From positions 432,613 to 496,612 of the forward strand of contig NZ_JADIKC010000005.1 in the NCBI RefSeq assembly GCF_016905005.1: a DNA stretch of 64,000 nt, written 5' to 3'. The stretch is from Dyella kyungheensis (GTDB taxonomy: Bacteria; Pseudomonadota; Gammaproteobacteria; Xanthomonadales; Rhodanobacteraceae). Below, piece by piece: positions 25,408-34,293 of the stretch (position 1 is the stretch's first letter; the number at the start of each line of letters is the position of its first letter). The notes below the pieces were generated by a model that did no database searches, was not told the origin of the DNA, and saw only the letters and a list, made by a program, of their open reading frames with translations. The position numbers and the translations under genes are program-made.

Positions 25408-26313
25408 CTATGCCATCTCAGCGGTCGAGTGATGCGACGGGCGACGCTCCAGTTCCATCGCGAAGACGCTCATGGCCAGAAGGTCGGCGGCACCGCCCGG
25501 ACTGAGCCGACGCCCGACAAACGCGCGATGGATGCGTTCGGCACGTACCTGCCAGGCCGGATCGCCGACACCGCCTCGATCGAGAAAGTCCCGCGCTGCC
25601 TGTTGCGCAAAGCGCAAACCCTCCGCGCCGCCGCGATGCAATAGATTGGTGTCTTCGACAGCGGCAATCAGCGAGAAACACGCCTGCACACGGGCCGCCT
25701 CATGCTCGCCCGGGGCAATGTGCTGCGCATCGTGCAACGCAGGCAGCCCAACCTCGTAGACACTGGGAAAACCTTGCGCTGCTTCCTGGCGCGCGCCGCC
25801 CGCGCCATAGCGTGCGCCGGCCATTTCGCCGTGACTATCGGGAAGCCTTGGGCCGGCAAGAATCTCCCTGCCCCACCGACGCTTTACCACGGTGCCCAAC
25901 GCTTCATCCGCATAGACGAGGCCAGCCTCTCGCAGCCCAGCTGCCGCGCAGAGCAGGCCAACGCCAAAGATGGCGCCACGATGCGTATTCACTCCGCCAG
26001 TGGCAGAGAGCATGGCGTGTTCGGCGCGCAAACCGATCTTGCGTAGCGTCGTCATGGACGCATTGTGCATGCCGGCATCAACCAGGGCGGCAAAGTAAGG
26101 CCGTAGAGCCAATGCGCTTCGCTTGAAGGTGTCGGCGTCCATATCGGTATGGCTTCCGGCATCGACATGACTCACCAGCCCCGGCTTGGGCCACGTTTCG
26201 ATTTCCAGTATCAAACTGCGCTCGGCCCATGCGGCCACCCGCTCCTGAAACGATTGCGCAGGCGGGCGGTCAGCAACCGGAACATTCGACACTACGGTCA
26301 GGCGAGCATTCAT
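25408..26313 (-). CDS. mdcB: Triphosphoribosyl-dephospho-CoA synthase (301 aa)
   Basis: Makes 2'-(5''-triphosphoribosyl)-3'-dephospho-CoA, the precursor of the prosthetic group of MdcC, from dephospho-CoA and ATP. Family signatures: LEIETWPKPGLVSHVDAGSH, then DMDADTFKRSALALRPYF, MLSATGGVNTHRGAIFGVGL and AVEDTNLLHRGGAEGLRF. The start overlaps the mdcG stop by 4 bases (ATGA). In Klebsiella and Pseudomonas mdcB is the second gene; here it lies between mdcG and mdcH, next to the enzyme that uses its product. Confidence 0.93.
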   Translation of the reverse strand: MNARLTVVSNVPVADRPPAQSFQERVAAWAERSLILEIETWPKPGLVSHVDAGSHTDMDADTFKRSALALRPYFAALVDAGMHNASMTTLRKIGLRAEHAMLSATGGVNTHRGAIFGVGLLCAAAGLREAGLVYADEALGTVVKRRWGREILAGPRLPDSHGEMAGARYGAGGARQEAAQGFPSVYEVGLPALHDAQHIAPGEHEAARVQACFSLIAAVEDTNLLHRGGAEGLRFAQQAARDFLDRGGVGDPAWQVRAERIHRAFVGRRLSPGGAADLLAMSVFAMELERRPSHHSTAEMA

Positions 26314-26984
26314 GAGGGCATTCCGATAAACGATTCCCGCCGACAGAGGATCACGTCAGCCGCCGTTTTTAAAACCAGCTCAGGCGCACCGGAGTGCAGT
26401 TCGCGCCAATTCACGCCGGCGCCATCGGCACGCAGCAGTTCGCCATCGATGCGTACCGGCGCGAGCGAATCGATATCGGCCAGGTCTGAAAGAAACCAGC
26501 TGATACGGTTGCGATCCGGAAGCGTCCAGACGATATCGAGATCGGAGTTAGAGCTCAGATACGTCAGACCTGTCAGCCGCTGCCATGCCAGGCTGCCGAA
26601 CACACGAGCCTCCACGCCATACGCCCTTGCGTGAGTCGCCAGTTGCCACAGGCTCGGTTGCCAGGCGGCTGGTGCGGTATCGACGCATTCGGCCAATGTG
26701 GGCAACGGGGTGGTTGCAACGATGTCGCCGGCTGCCATCTGTAGGGCGATACGGCGCTTGCCTGCCGAAGGCGGCAGCGGCAAGCCCAGCGGCAGTCCAC
26801 TGCCTTCGCCCGGCACGGGGCGGCGAACGATGAGCGGCCACCCGCGATCTACCCAGCCGGACAGCAACGGCTCGTTGGCCAGATCGCTACGCGAGGCGAG
26901 CCACGCGCGCCACGCGGCGGATCGAACGTGAACCAGCCGATGCCGCTGCAACAGCGGATCAGACGGAAGCGCGTGCAAGCTCAT
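26310..26984 (-). CDS. mdcG: Phosphoribosyl-dephospho-CoA transferase (holo-ACP synthase) (224 aa)
   Basis: Transfers the triphosphoribosyl-dephospho-CoA group to the carrier protein MdcC, releasing pyrophosphate. It has a nucleotidyltransferase-like core: ARVFGSLAWQRLTG and SNSDLDIVWTLPD give the Gly-Ser and Asp-x-Asp metal motif. The N-terminal half (QRHRLVHVRSAAWRAWL and WVDRGWPLIVRRP) is typical of MdcG. The start overlaps the 3' end of mdcE by 26 bases and mdcB follows with a 4-base overlap, so translation is coupled. Length agrees with the family. Confidence 0.9.
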   Translation of the reverse strand: MSLHALPSDPLLQRHRLVHVRSAAWRAWLASRSDLANEPLLSGWVDRGWPLIVRRPVPGEGSGLPLGLPLPPSAGKRRIALQMAAGDIVATTPLPTLAECVDTAPAAWQPSLWQLATHARAYGVEARVFGSLAWQRLTGLTYLSSNSDLDIVWTLPDRNRISWFLSDLADIDSLAPVRIDGELLRADGAGVNWRELHSGAPELVLKTAADVILCRRESFIGMPS

Positions 26985-27684
26985 AAACACGCCTCGCGAT
27001 ATCGGCAGCCTTGGGACGGCCGTTGCGTTCCGCGCCGAGTTGATCGCGGTTGTCATCGCGCTCGGCCGGACGGGACAGTTGCGCCTGCAGCTGATCGGCG
27101 AGCGAGCTGGCCGGGTCCAGCGTGACCGCCACGGCGCCGGTCTGAAACAGGTTGTCCAGGCCGGGTGCAAAGACCGGTGTGGATTTGGCCTTCTCCTCCA
27201 GCACGTCGATGGACAATTTGGTTACGCGCGACATGGAGGGAAGATCCATCACCGCCGGCTCGGCACCGGGCAGCGCGAGCAAGGTGCGGGTGGCCAGCGC
27301 CGTGGCAATGAATGCTCCCGCTGCTGTGTGGCCATAGAGCAGACCGACCGTGCGGTGTCCCAGCTTGTCGGCGAGGATCAGGCACTTCGCCAGATGAGCC
27401 AGGAACTCGTTGATGCCCAGCAACTCGTCACGCTTGCTCATGCGTTGGCTGCCGCTGTCGATCAACACCAGGATCGGCTCGTTGCCGCCCGACTTGATGA
27501 CTTCGATGACGTTGCCGGCGAGCTGGGCAGCCTCTTCCACGCCGACCGGCGTTTGACCCTCTACGCCAATCACGGCGATCGCCCCGCCATCCGGGAGGCG
27601 ACCCTGCCCGGCGATCAGGCCACGCTCGCGAACGACGTCGTGGCCAGCGGGAAACAGCGATGCAAGAATCTCATCGAGCGTCAT
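26959..27684 (-). CDS. mdcE: Malonate decarboxylase gamma subunit (241 aa)
   Basis: Half of the carboxy-lyase, with MdcD, that removes CO2 from the malonyl-thioester on MdcC. Crotonase-like fold: MTLDEILASLFPAGHDVVRE, VIEVIKSGGNEPILVLIDSG, then SQRMSKRDELLGINEFLAHL and GLLYGHTAAGAFIATALATR, all strong MdcE signatures. The chosen ATG overlaps the end of mdcD by 14 bases. Biotin is not needed in this subtype, since no carboxybiotin carrier or membrane decarboxylase gene is present. Confidence 0.93.
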   Translation of the reverse strand: MTLDEILASLFPAGHDVVRERGLIAGQGRLPDGGAIAVIGVEGQTPVGVEEAAQLAGNVIEVIKSGGNEPILVLIDSGSQRMSKRDELLGINEFLAHLAKCLILADKLGHRTVGLLYGHTAAGAFIATALATRTLLALPGAEPAVMDLPSMSRVTKLSIDVLEEKAKSTPVFAPGLDNLFQTGAVAVTLDPASSLADQLQAQLSRPAERDDNRDQLGAERNGRPKAADIARRVYELARASV

Positions 27685-28618
27685 GACGAGGCTCCTGAAG
27701 GCGATCGGCGAGTGCAACGAATGCTTCGTAGGACAGGGCGGGGATGGTTTCAGGCTCGCTGGCGCCCAATGAACGCCAGATATCGAGCGCGTCCGCGCAG
27801 TCGCCGAAGTCGTGGATACGCTGTGCAAGGCGAGCCTGCTCCGCTTCCAGCGTGTCGAGCGTTGGCGCGGGGGCAAGCTCGATGAGATAGCGGGCGGCGT
27901 TGCGGAAGCTTTCGATGGTGTCGTCGGCAAACACTTCCGCGCCGCCGATCAGGCGTCGATGCTTGCCGCCCATGGTGCGCCATACCAAGGCACGATCCTT
28001 GGAGTCGAACTCCTCGACCCCACGATTGGTTTCGATGACTTCGGGACCGGAAACGCTGATGCGCCCCTGTTCCGACACCGCCAAGGCCGAGCAGCTGCCG
28101 GCGATCAATCCGCCGCCGCCGTAGCATCCCGAGCGACCGCCCACCAGGCCCACCACCGGCACGCCAGCGAAGCGCGCTTCCATCAAGGCGCGCATGATCT
28201 CGGCAATCGCCAGTTCACCGGCGTTCGCTTCTTGCAGGCGCACACCGCCGGTGTCGAAAAGGATAAGCACCGGCATCGAAGCCATATCGCGGGCGGCGCG
28301 CAACAGTCCCTTCAACTTGGCGCCATGCACTTCGCCAAACGCGCCGCCCATGAAACGGCCTTCCTGCGCGGCGACCAGCACGGGCGCACCGTCGATGCGG
28401 CCGAGCCCCACGACCATGCCGTCGTCGAACTGCTCGGGCAGATCGAACAGCGCCAGGTGCGGGCTAATCTCGCGCATTTCCGGGCCGATGAATTCCACGA
28501 AGCTGTTCGCGTCGAGAAGACCTTCCACGCGCTGCCTGGCTGAGGCCTCGTACCAGCTGTCGGTTGAGACAAGGGGCTGGCGCTCGACCTTTGCATTGTC
28601 CAGCGTGACCGTGCTCAT
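27671..28618 (-). CDS. mdcD: Malonate decarboxylase beta subunit (315 aa)
   Basis: Carboxy-lyase subunit related to acetyl-CoA carboxylase carboxyltransferase. SWYEASARQRVEGLLDANSF, ALFDLPEQFDDGMVVGLGRI, VAAQEGRFMGGAFGEVHGAK, DTGGVRLQEANAGELAIAEI and GGRSGCYGGGGLIAGSCSAL are family signatures, with glycine-rich oxyanion loops. It pairs with MdcE. The ATG at 28618 overlaps the mdcC stop by 4 bases; an open frame running further upstream lies inside mdcC and is not used. Confidence 0.94.
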   Translation of the reverse strand: MSTVTLDNAKVERQPLVSTDSWYEASARQRVEGLLDANSFVEFIGPEMREISPHLALFDLPEQFDDGMVVGLGRIDGAPVLVAAQEGRFMGGAFGEVHGAKLKGLLRAARDMASMPVLILFDTGGVRLQEANAGELAIAEIMRALMEARFAGVPVVGLVGGRSGCYGGGGLIAGSCSALAVSEQGRISVSGPEVIETNRGVEEFDSKDRALVWRTMGGKHRRLIGGAEVFADDTIESFRNAARYLIELAPAPTLDTLEAEQARLAQRIHDFGDCADALDIWRSLGASEPETIPALSYEAFVALADRLQEPRHDAR

Positions 28619-28932
28619 GTGCGCTCTCCTTCCATCGCGCTCACGGCCTGTGCCAGGCGAAGCGCGACCGTGTCGGGCCGCGCACCGCCGTCGTTGATGG
28701 AGAGCTTCAACCCTCCCGGCGAGCGGCGTTCGACGAAGTCGGCAATCACGGCCTGCCACACCTCGCCGAAACCTTCCGCGGCGGTGCGAATGTCCACCTC
28801 GCACTCCCCGTCGGGAAGGATGCGTTCGACCAACACTTCAAGATTTCCGGAGGCCACTACGCCGACGATGGCCTGGCGCCTCGTGCCCTTTGCGCGCTGC
28901 TGCGCCTTGTTGCGGTAGTTGAGTGTTTCCAC
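28615..28932 (-). CDS. mdcC: Malonate decarboxylase acyl-carrier protein, delta subunit (105 aa)
   Basis: Carrier protein that bears the phosphoribosyl-dephospho-CoA arm on a serine; acetyl and malonyl groups ride on its thiol. AIVGVVASGNLEVLVERILP carries the attachment Ser (residue 29, in SGNLEVL), and SPGGLKLSINDGGARPDTVA is the second conserved segment. The start is a GTG (ahead of ETLNYRNK), chosen because GGAG stands seven bases upstream; no ATG fits. It lies 11 bases after mdcA. Confidence 0.92.
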   Translation of the reverse strand: METLNYRNKAQQRAKGTRRQAIVGVVASGNLEVLVERILPDGECEVDIRTAAEGFGEVWQAVIADFVERRSPGGLKLSINDGGARPDTVALRLAQAVSAMEGERT

Positions 28933-28943
28933 GATGGGTCTCC

Positions 28944-30590
28944 TCACCAATTTCGGAATTTGGACGGCGGTGCATACAAATGGCCGGACCACTGCACCAG
29001 GTCCTTGATCGAGCGAGCTGCGAGCCAGCGGCGATCGGCGTCCAACGGATCGATGCCCAGATCTTCCGGGCGCCGAATCACGCCGCGCTCCCTCAGCTGC
29101 TGCACCAGCTTCTTGTCGCGCGCCCGTCCTACGTCGGTATAGCCGGCGACGCCGCGAATGGCGTGTTCCCTCTCGTCGTTGCTTCGGCACAGCAAGAGGT
29201 TGGCAATGCCCTCCTCGGTAACGATATGGGTCACATCGTCGCCATAGACCATCACGGGCGCCAGTTCCAGGTCGAGCTTCGAGGCCAGTTTCAAGGCGTC
29301 CAGCTGTTCCACGAACATCGGTGCGTTCTTCTCGCCGAAGGTCTCGCCAATCTGTACGACCAGCTTTCGTCCCCGACGCAACGGCGCGGGACTATCGGGA
29401 TCGGCCTCCTTGCCCGCCAGCAACCAGGGCTGGCTGGGATGGCGCCGGCCGCGCGCATCGCTGCCCATGTTGGGAGCGCCGCCAAAACCCGCCACGCGGT
29501 CGGCGGTGACCGTGGATGAATTGCCATGCAGGTCGATCTGCAAGGTGGAGCCGATGAACATGTCGCAGGCATACAGGCCGGCGGTCTGGCTCATGGCGCG
29601 ATTGGAGCGCAAGGAACCATCGGGGCCGGTGAAGAACACGTCGGGCCGCGCCTGGATATAGGCGTCCATACCCACTTCCGACCCAAAGCTGTGGATCTGC
29701 TGCACCCAGCCCGATTCGATCGCGGGGATCAAGGTGGGATGCGGATTGAGCGCCCAATGGCTGGCCACTTTTCCCTTCAACCCCAGGCGTTCGCCGTAGG
29801 TGGGCAGCAACAGCTCGATGGCCGCCGTGTTGAAGCCAATGCCGTGATTGAGGCGCTGCACGCCATAAGGCGCGTAAATGCCCTTGATGGCCAGCATGGC
29901 GGTAAGGATCTGCGTTTCGGTGATGGCACCGGGATCTCGCGTGAACAGTGGCTCGACGTAGAACGGCTTGCCGCTTTCGATGACGAAGTTCACCCAGTCG
30001 CCCGGGATATCGACGCGGGGCAGCTTGTCGACAATCTCGTTGACTTGCGCAATGACGATGCCGTCCTTGAACGCGGTGGCCTCGACGATGGCTGGCGTGT
30101 CCTCGGTGTTGGGTCCCGTGTAGAGATTGCCCTCGCGATCCGCGCTGACCGCGGCAATCAACGCCACCTGGGGTGTGAGGTCGACGTAATAACGTGCGAA
30201 CAGCTCCAGGTACGTGTGTACCGCGCCCAGCTCGATCTTGCCGCCAAACAGCAGTTTGGCGATGCGCTGGGACTGCGGCCCCGAATAGGCATAGTCGAGG
30301 CGCCTGGCGATGCCCAGCTCGAAGAGGTCCAGGTGCTCGGGCAGCACCACGCCCGATTGCACCATATGCAGGTCATGGATCCTGTTCTTGTCGACCGCAG
30401 CCAACGCGCTGGCCAGGAGATCGGCCTGCTTCTGGTTGTCGCCTTCAAGACATACCCGGTCGCCCGGCCGGATGACCGCCTCGAGCAGGGCCGTGGCGTC
30501 CGCCTTTGCCACGCGCTTGCCCTGCGCGTAGGCCGCTCCCGCACGTATCCTTTCATCGCGCAGACGCTGCGCGCTGTTCCAAACGGTCAT
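28944..30590 (-). CDS. mdcA: Malonate decarboxylase alpha subunit, acetyl-ACP:malonate transferase (548 aa)
   Basis: CoA-transferase-like subunit that swaps acetyl for malonyl on the carrier protein. Signatures include VWNSAQRLRDERIRAGAAYA at the start, VCLEGDNQKQADLLASALA, DREGNLYTGPNTEDTPAIVE, GVQRLNHGIGFNTAAIELLL and RVAGFGGAPNMGSDARGRRH. The ATG at 30590 has AGGA six bases upstream; an in-frame extension of 18 codons lacks one. It is the first gene of the operon mdcA-C-D-E-G-B-H, whose product converts malonate to acetate and CO2. No MdcL/MdcM or MadL/MadM transporter and no MdcR regulator adjoin it. Confidence 0.94.
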   Translation of the reverse strand: MTVWNSAQRLRDERIRAGAAYAQGKRVAKADATALLEAVIRPGDRVCLEGDNQKQADLLASALAAVDKNRIHDLHMVQSGVVLPEHLDLFELGIARRLDYAYSGPQSQRIAKLLFGGKIELGAVHTYLELFARYYVDLTPQVALIAAVSADREGNLYTGPNTEDTPAIVEATAFKDGIVIAQVNEIVDKLPRVDIPGDWVNFVIESGKPFYVEPLFTRDPGAITETQILTAMLAIKGIYAPYGVQRLNHGIGFNTAAIELLLPTYGERLGLKGKVASHWALNPHPTLIPAIESGWVQQIHSFGSEVGMDAYIQARPDVFFTGPDGSLRSNRAMSQTAGLYACDMFIGSTLQIDLHGNSSTVTADRVAGFGGAPNMGSDARGRRHPSQPWLLAGKEADPDSPAPLRRGRKLVVQIGETFGEKNAPMFVEQLDALKLASKLDLELAPVMVYGDDVTHIVTEEGIANLLLCRSNDEREHAIRGVAGYTDVGRARDKKLVQQLRERGVIRRPEDLGIDPLDADRRWLAARSIKDLVQWSGHLYAPPSKFRNW

Positions 30591-30738
30591 ACCCAATCCT
30601 CCGCGTATCTCAGTCAGACCTTTTCCGCCGACAAGCGAGAGCATCCGGATTCGCGGTCAAAAGGCCGCTGCGCCATGCCTCGTACTCGATGGAAAGATCC
30701 TAACGCGCGGAACGACGTGGGTTTATGAAGTTATCAGA

Positions 30739-30758
30739 GGGGATTCAGAGGAATCCCC
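30739..30758. terminator. Perfect 8-bp hairpin in the PI-PLC / mdcA gap
   Basis: GGGGATTC and GAATCCCC pair around AGAG, in the 240-base gap between the end of the PI-PLC-like gene and the start of mdcA. No T tract follows. It may be a second terminator for the upstream operon or part of the mdc leader. Confidence 0.4.
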
Positions 30759-30793
30759 GATGAGACCCGTGGCAAGTGCAGCAGCGCCGTGCA

Positions 30794-30821
30794 GTGGCCC
30801 GTCGGATCGGCGACGGGCCAC
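30794..30821 (-). terminator. Strong hairpin just after the PI-PLC-like gene
   Basis: GTGGCCCGTCG pairs perfectly with CGACGGGCCAC (11 bp) around a 6-base loop, beginning 9 bases after the stop codon. There is no U tract, but placement and stem strength fit the end of the TonB-receptor/GH92/lipase transcript. Confidence 0.55.
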
Positions 30822-30830
30822 CTGGCCAAC

Positions 30831-31964
30831 TCAATGGCTGGCCAGCTTCTCCAGCGTCTTGCCCTTGCAGGCATCCGCCGCGAGCACGGGGTTGCAACGG
30901 GCGGCGACGCCACCGGGCAAGCCCACCTGATAACCATGATCGGACGGCTCGTTCACGGGATAGTCGGTGCTGATCATCTGCGCGCCGCTGTTGATGATGG
31001 CGTCGCGACGGGTGCCGTCGTTGCGCTTGCCCTGCCCTTGCTCGGGATCGTCCGAACGCGTGCGCACCAGGTAGCCGCGATGCACCAGTTCGTCGATCTG
31101 CGCCGCGCTGCACTCGTTGCATTCGGTGAAGGCTGCGTCCGGCGCGCCCGGTGTGGCATTGGTGAAGATCAGTCGATCCTTCAGCACCGGATGCCCTTCG
31201 AGATAGACGGGCTCTGCTTTGCGCTGGTCGAGCAGGAACACCACTTTGCCGCGTGCCTTGGTCAGGGTCGGCCAGCCACCTTCGCGCACGGCTTCATTGA
31301 GCGTGGCATGACTGCCGCGCACCTGGTCGGGCGTGATGATTTCGTCGGGTGCGAAGACAGAGGCGATCTCCTTGTCCAACGCATCGAACACCGCGGGCGT
31401 GAACGGATCCGGTGTGACGCTGGGAATCTTCGCCTGCAGGGCGCCCTCTTTCGTCTCGACCAGGATGAAGATCGGCACGTGGCCCGGATGTGCCTTCGAC
31501 CACGCGCGTACTTCGGTCAGGCAGGCGGTGAATGGCTGGCAGGTGCTGCGCTGGTCGATGTCCTGGATGTGCATCACCTTGAAACCCGGCTGGTCGAACA
31601 CGCCTGGTGCCGCCAGCGGCGGATCGTCCGGCAGGCCGGCCAGGTCGATCATGTGCGAGATCGACGGATGCGCGTACTTGCCGCCCTTGGGATCGGCAAA
31701 CACATCGAGCTCGATCTGGCGCACGCCGTCGTCGAGCTGTTTGGTCAACGCGGGATGGCTGTAGTCGATGGCGGCGAGCGCCTGCGGTGCTTCCAGTTGC
31801 ATCAGACGCGTGGCGCTGGGGGCGAAGCCCATGTGGTAGCTGTTGTGGGTGCCGATGACCTGGATCTGGTTGATGCGCAGCGCATCGTCGGCTACCGCCG
31901 GCGACACCAGCGCAACCGCGGTCAACGCAAACAGCGACCATGAAATGGAATGACGGAGAAGCAT
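30831..31964 (-). CDS. Exported phosphatidylinositol-specific phospholipase C-like protein (377 aa)
   Basis: Signal peptide (MLLRHSISWSLFALTAVALV, cleaved near PAVA-DD) followed by a TIM-barrel phosphodiesterase of the Ca2+-dependent PI-PLC-C1 type. Active-site marks: IQVIGTHNSYH (catalytic His), DDGVRQIELDVFADPKGGKY (Glu and Asp for calcium), and VMHIQDIDQRSTCQPFTACL. The C-terminal CNECSAAQIDELVHRGYLVR and NSGAQMISTDYPV complete the family pattern. Upstream in-frame starts exist; the ATG at 31964 has AGGA eight bases before it and puts the signal at the N-terminus. It follows the GH92 gene by 59 bases. A likely role is cleaving inositol phospholipids or GPI anchors, inferred from the mannosidase partner. 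Confidence 0.87.
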   Translation of the reverse strand: MLLRHSISWSLFALTAVALVSPAVADDALRINQIQVIGTHNSYHMGFAPSATRLMQLEAPQALAAIDYSHPALTKQLDDGVRQIELDVFADPKGGKYAHPSISHMIDLAGLPDDPPLAAPGVFDQPGFKVMHIQDIDQRSTCQPFTACLTEVRAWSKAHPGHVPIFILVETKEGALQAKIPSVTPDPFTPAVFDALDKEIASVFAPDEIITPDQVRGSHATLNEAVREGGWPTLTKARGKVVFLLDQRKAEPVYLEGHPVLKDRLIFTNATPGAPDAAFTECNECSAAQIDELVHRGYLVRTRSDDPEQGQGKRNDGTRRDAIINSGAQMISTDYPVNEPSDHGYQVGLPGGVAARCNPVLAADACKGKTLEKLASH

Positions 31965-32023
31965 GGCGAACATCCTGGAATCGTGGGGAGAACGCGCCGG
32001 ACCTGCCGGCGCGATGCAGGGAA

Positions 32024-34279
32024 TCAACGCTTGGCCGTGCAGAGCGCGAAGCCGGGATCAGACAGCGACGGCGGCGGTGTCGTGGTGCCCCAGTGCGACG
32101 GTGTCGGTCCCATCACCAGCTTCAGCGTACCGCCCTTGGCGATCTGGCCGTGGCGGAACCATGCGTTGTCCAGCGGCTGGCCATTGAGCGTGGCCGACTG
32201 AATGTAGCGATTGACGCTGTGCCCATCGAGGTTGTCCACGACGATGGTGAAGGTGTGGCCGCCACCGAGGTCGATGTCCACGCGCGGATACGACGGCGTG
32301 CCGATCAGGTACACGTCTTGCCCTGCGTTCGGATAGAAGCCCATCGACTGGAACGCGTACCAGCTGGACATCGCGCCGGAATCGTCATTGCCCGGAATAC
32401 CGTCGCGCGAATCCTTGAAGGCCTTGTGCAGATAGGTCAGCAGACGATCCGCCGTGCGGTCCGGGCGGCCGGCCCACAGGTACAGATCGGGAATCAGGAA
32501 GCCCGGCTCGTTGGTGATGTCGAAATGCAGGCCGTCGAACAAGGCGTCCAGCCGCTTCACGAAGGCCTCGTTGCCGCCGGAGAGCTGCACCAGCTTGCGA
32601 CCGTCCTGCGGCGCGTAGAGCGAGTACGTCCACAGGTCGCCTTCATAGTAGAAATCCGGCCAGGTGCCGCGACGCACCAGGTATTGCGGCGCCCAGCTCC
32701 CATCCGCGTTGCGCGGGCGCAGGAACCCGGTGATGCCCTCCTGCTGCCACGAGGCATCCCACAGGTTCGCCCAGTTGCCAGCATGTGCCTTGTACAGCTC
32801 GGCGTCCTTCGCATGGCCGAGACCGCAGGCCACTTCGGCAATGCCGAAATCGTCATAGGCGTACTCGACGGTGCGCGAGCCGGCGCGTTCGGTCGGCTGC
32901 GCGATGTACCCGAGCTTGTTGTACGACTCCAGGCCGCCGCGACCTTCCTTGCGCGCGTCGGCGGGCGGCACCTGCGCATCCTTCTCCACCGCCTTCAGCG
33001 CCGTGGCGTAGTCGATGCCGCCCAGTCCTTTCACATAGGCATCGGCCACCAGCACGTCGGCATTGCTGCCACCCTGCGTGCGGCCGTTGTCGTTGCCCAC
33101 GCGTGCATCGGGCATGTAACCGGCGTGGCGATAAGTGTCGATCAGCGAACGCAGGATATCGCGCTGGCGATCCGGTGCGATCAGGATCAACAGCGGCGCA
33201 TCGCTGCGGAAGGTGTCCCAGATCGCCTGGAAGTCGTCGTAATACGGTTCCTTCGAGGACCACTTCGGATTCTCGCCGGTGTGGTCCGACGGCATCATCA
33301 TGGTGTGGTACAGCGCGGTGTAGAACTGGCGGCGCTGCGTTTCCGTGGCGCCACCGATCTCGATGCGGCCCAGTGCCTTGTTCCACTGCGCTACGGCAGC
33401 GGCACGCACGTCGTCGAAGCGCCAGTCACGCACTTCCTCGGTCGCGTTGCGATGCGCCTGCTGTGCGCTGACAAAGGAAATGCCCACCTTGGCCTGGATC
33501 GTCTGCCCGGCCGTGACGCGATAATCCAGCGATCCACCCAGCGGGCGATCGGTCTCGGTGCTGGCTTTCGGCGTCGCGCTCAAGGTGTCGCCCAGCCACG
33601 TCTGTGCGCCTTGCGACGGCGTGTCGGTGATCAGGTCGAAATACACGTCGTACTCGCCGCCTTCGTTCCAGCCGCCGATATAGCGGCCCACGCCGACGAT
33701 CTCATTGGGTGAGACCACCGACATCTCGCCACCGAGGAAGCGCTGCGTTTCCTCGCCCGTTCCCTTCTCCAGCAGATCCAGGTCCAGCGTGATGTGCGCG
33801 TCGCCGGCCTGGGCGAAGGTATAGCGATGCATGCCCACGCGACGCGTCGCGGTCAGCTCGGCCTTGACGCCGTAGCGATCCAGGTTGACCGCGTAATAGC
33901 CGGCGTTCGCCTGCTCGCCGCTGCGTGGTGAATGGATGTCCTTGGGATTGAGCGTGCCCGTCACCGGCGCCACGCGGATGTTGTCGTACTTGCCACCGCC
34001 ACCGCTCAGATGCAAATGGCTGAAGCCGCGGATATCGCCCTCGCTCTGGAAACCCTTGCGGGCGCCGAAGCCACGGATATCGGGTCCCAGCTTGACCATG
34101 CCGAACGGCGTGGTGGCGCCGACGAATACCTCGCCGTACCAGTCCTCGCCGATCAGGGGGTCAACGTCCGCCGCATGCTCGGCGGCCAGCGCGGGAAGTG
34201 CGGGAGCAAGTGTGGCCAGGCCAAAGATGGCCATGCGCAAGGCCTTGCGCAGAGATGGGTAGCGTTTCATCAGGATCAT
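32024..34279 (-). CDS. GH92 family alpha-mannosidase, exported (751 aa)
   Basis: Calcium-dependent exo-alpha-mannosidase (family GH92, most members alpha-1,2). A signal peptide covers residues about 10-33 (RKALRMAIFGLATLAPALPA). The N-terminal beta-sandwich domain begins VDPLIGEDWYGEVFVGATTP with FGMVKLGPDIRGFGARKGFQ and FSHLHLSGGGGKYDN. The catalytic helical domain carries QFYTALYHTMMMPSD, WDTFRSDAPLLILIAPDRQ, GNDNGRTQGGSNADVLVADA and the hallmark GIPGNDDSGAMSSWYAFQSM. It lies 14 bases after the TonB receptor gene. Target: mannose-capped glycans of fungi or plants, or GPI mannosides. An ATG three codons in is an equally possible start. Confidence 0.93.
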   Translation of the reverse strand: MILMKRYPSLRKALRMAIFGLATLAPALPALAAEHAADVDPLIGEDWYGEVFVGATTPFGMVKLGPDIRGFGARKGFQSEGDIRGFSHLHLSGGGGKYDNIRVAPVTGTLNPKDIHSPRSGEQANAGYYAVNLDRYGVKAELTATRRVGMHRYTFAQAGDAHITLDLDLLEKGTGEETQRFLGGEMSVVSPNEIVGVGRYIGGWNEGGEYDVYFDLITDTPSQGAQTWLGDTLSATPKASTETDRPLGGSLDYRVTAGQTIQAKVGISFVSAQQAHRNATEEVRDWRFDDVRAAAVAQWNKALGRIEIGGATETQRRQFYTALYHTMMMPSDHTGENPKWSSKEPYYDDFQAIWDTFRSDAPLLILIAPDRQRDILRSLIDTYRHAGYMPDARVGNDNGRTQGGSNADVLVADAYVKGLGGIDYATALKAVEKDAQVPPADARKEGRGGLESYNKLGYIAQPTERAGSRTVEYAYDDFGIAEVACGLGHAKDAELYKAHAGNWANLWDASWQQEGITGFLRPRNADGSWAPQYLVRRGTWPDFYYEGDLWTYSLYAPQDGRKLVQLSGGNEAFVKRLDALFDGLHFDITNEPGFLIPDLYLWAGRPDRTADRLLTYLHKAFKDSRDGIPGNDDSGAMSSWYAFQSMGFYPNAGQDVYLIGTPSYPRVDIDLGGGHTFTIVVDNLDGHSVNRYIQSATLNGQPLDNAWFRHGQIAKGGTLKLVMGPTPSHWGTTTPPPSLSDPGFALCTAKR

Positions 34280-34293
34280 GTCGACTGTCTTCT

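Noticed and set aside
24466..30590. Biotin-dependent (Malonomonas-type mad) malonate decarboxylase
   Set aside because: No biotin carrier protein, carboxytransferase MadC/D pair with membrane MadB, or AMKM biotin motif; MdcB, MdcG and MdcH define the biotin-independent type.
31940..33712. A 590-codon plus-strand open frame over GH92
   Set aside because: Antisense shadow of a gene with the full GH92 signature; no family resemblance and no ribosome site.
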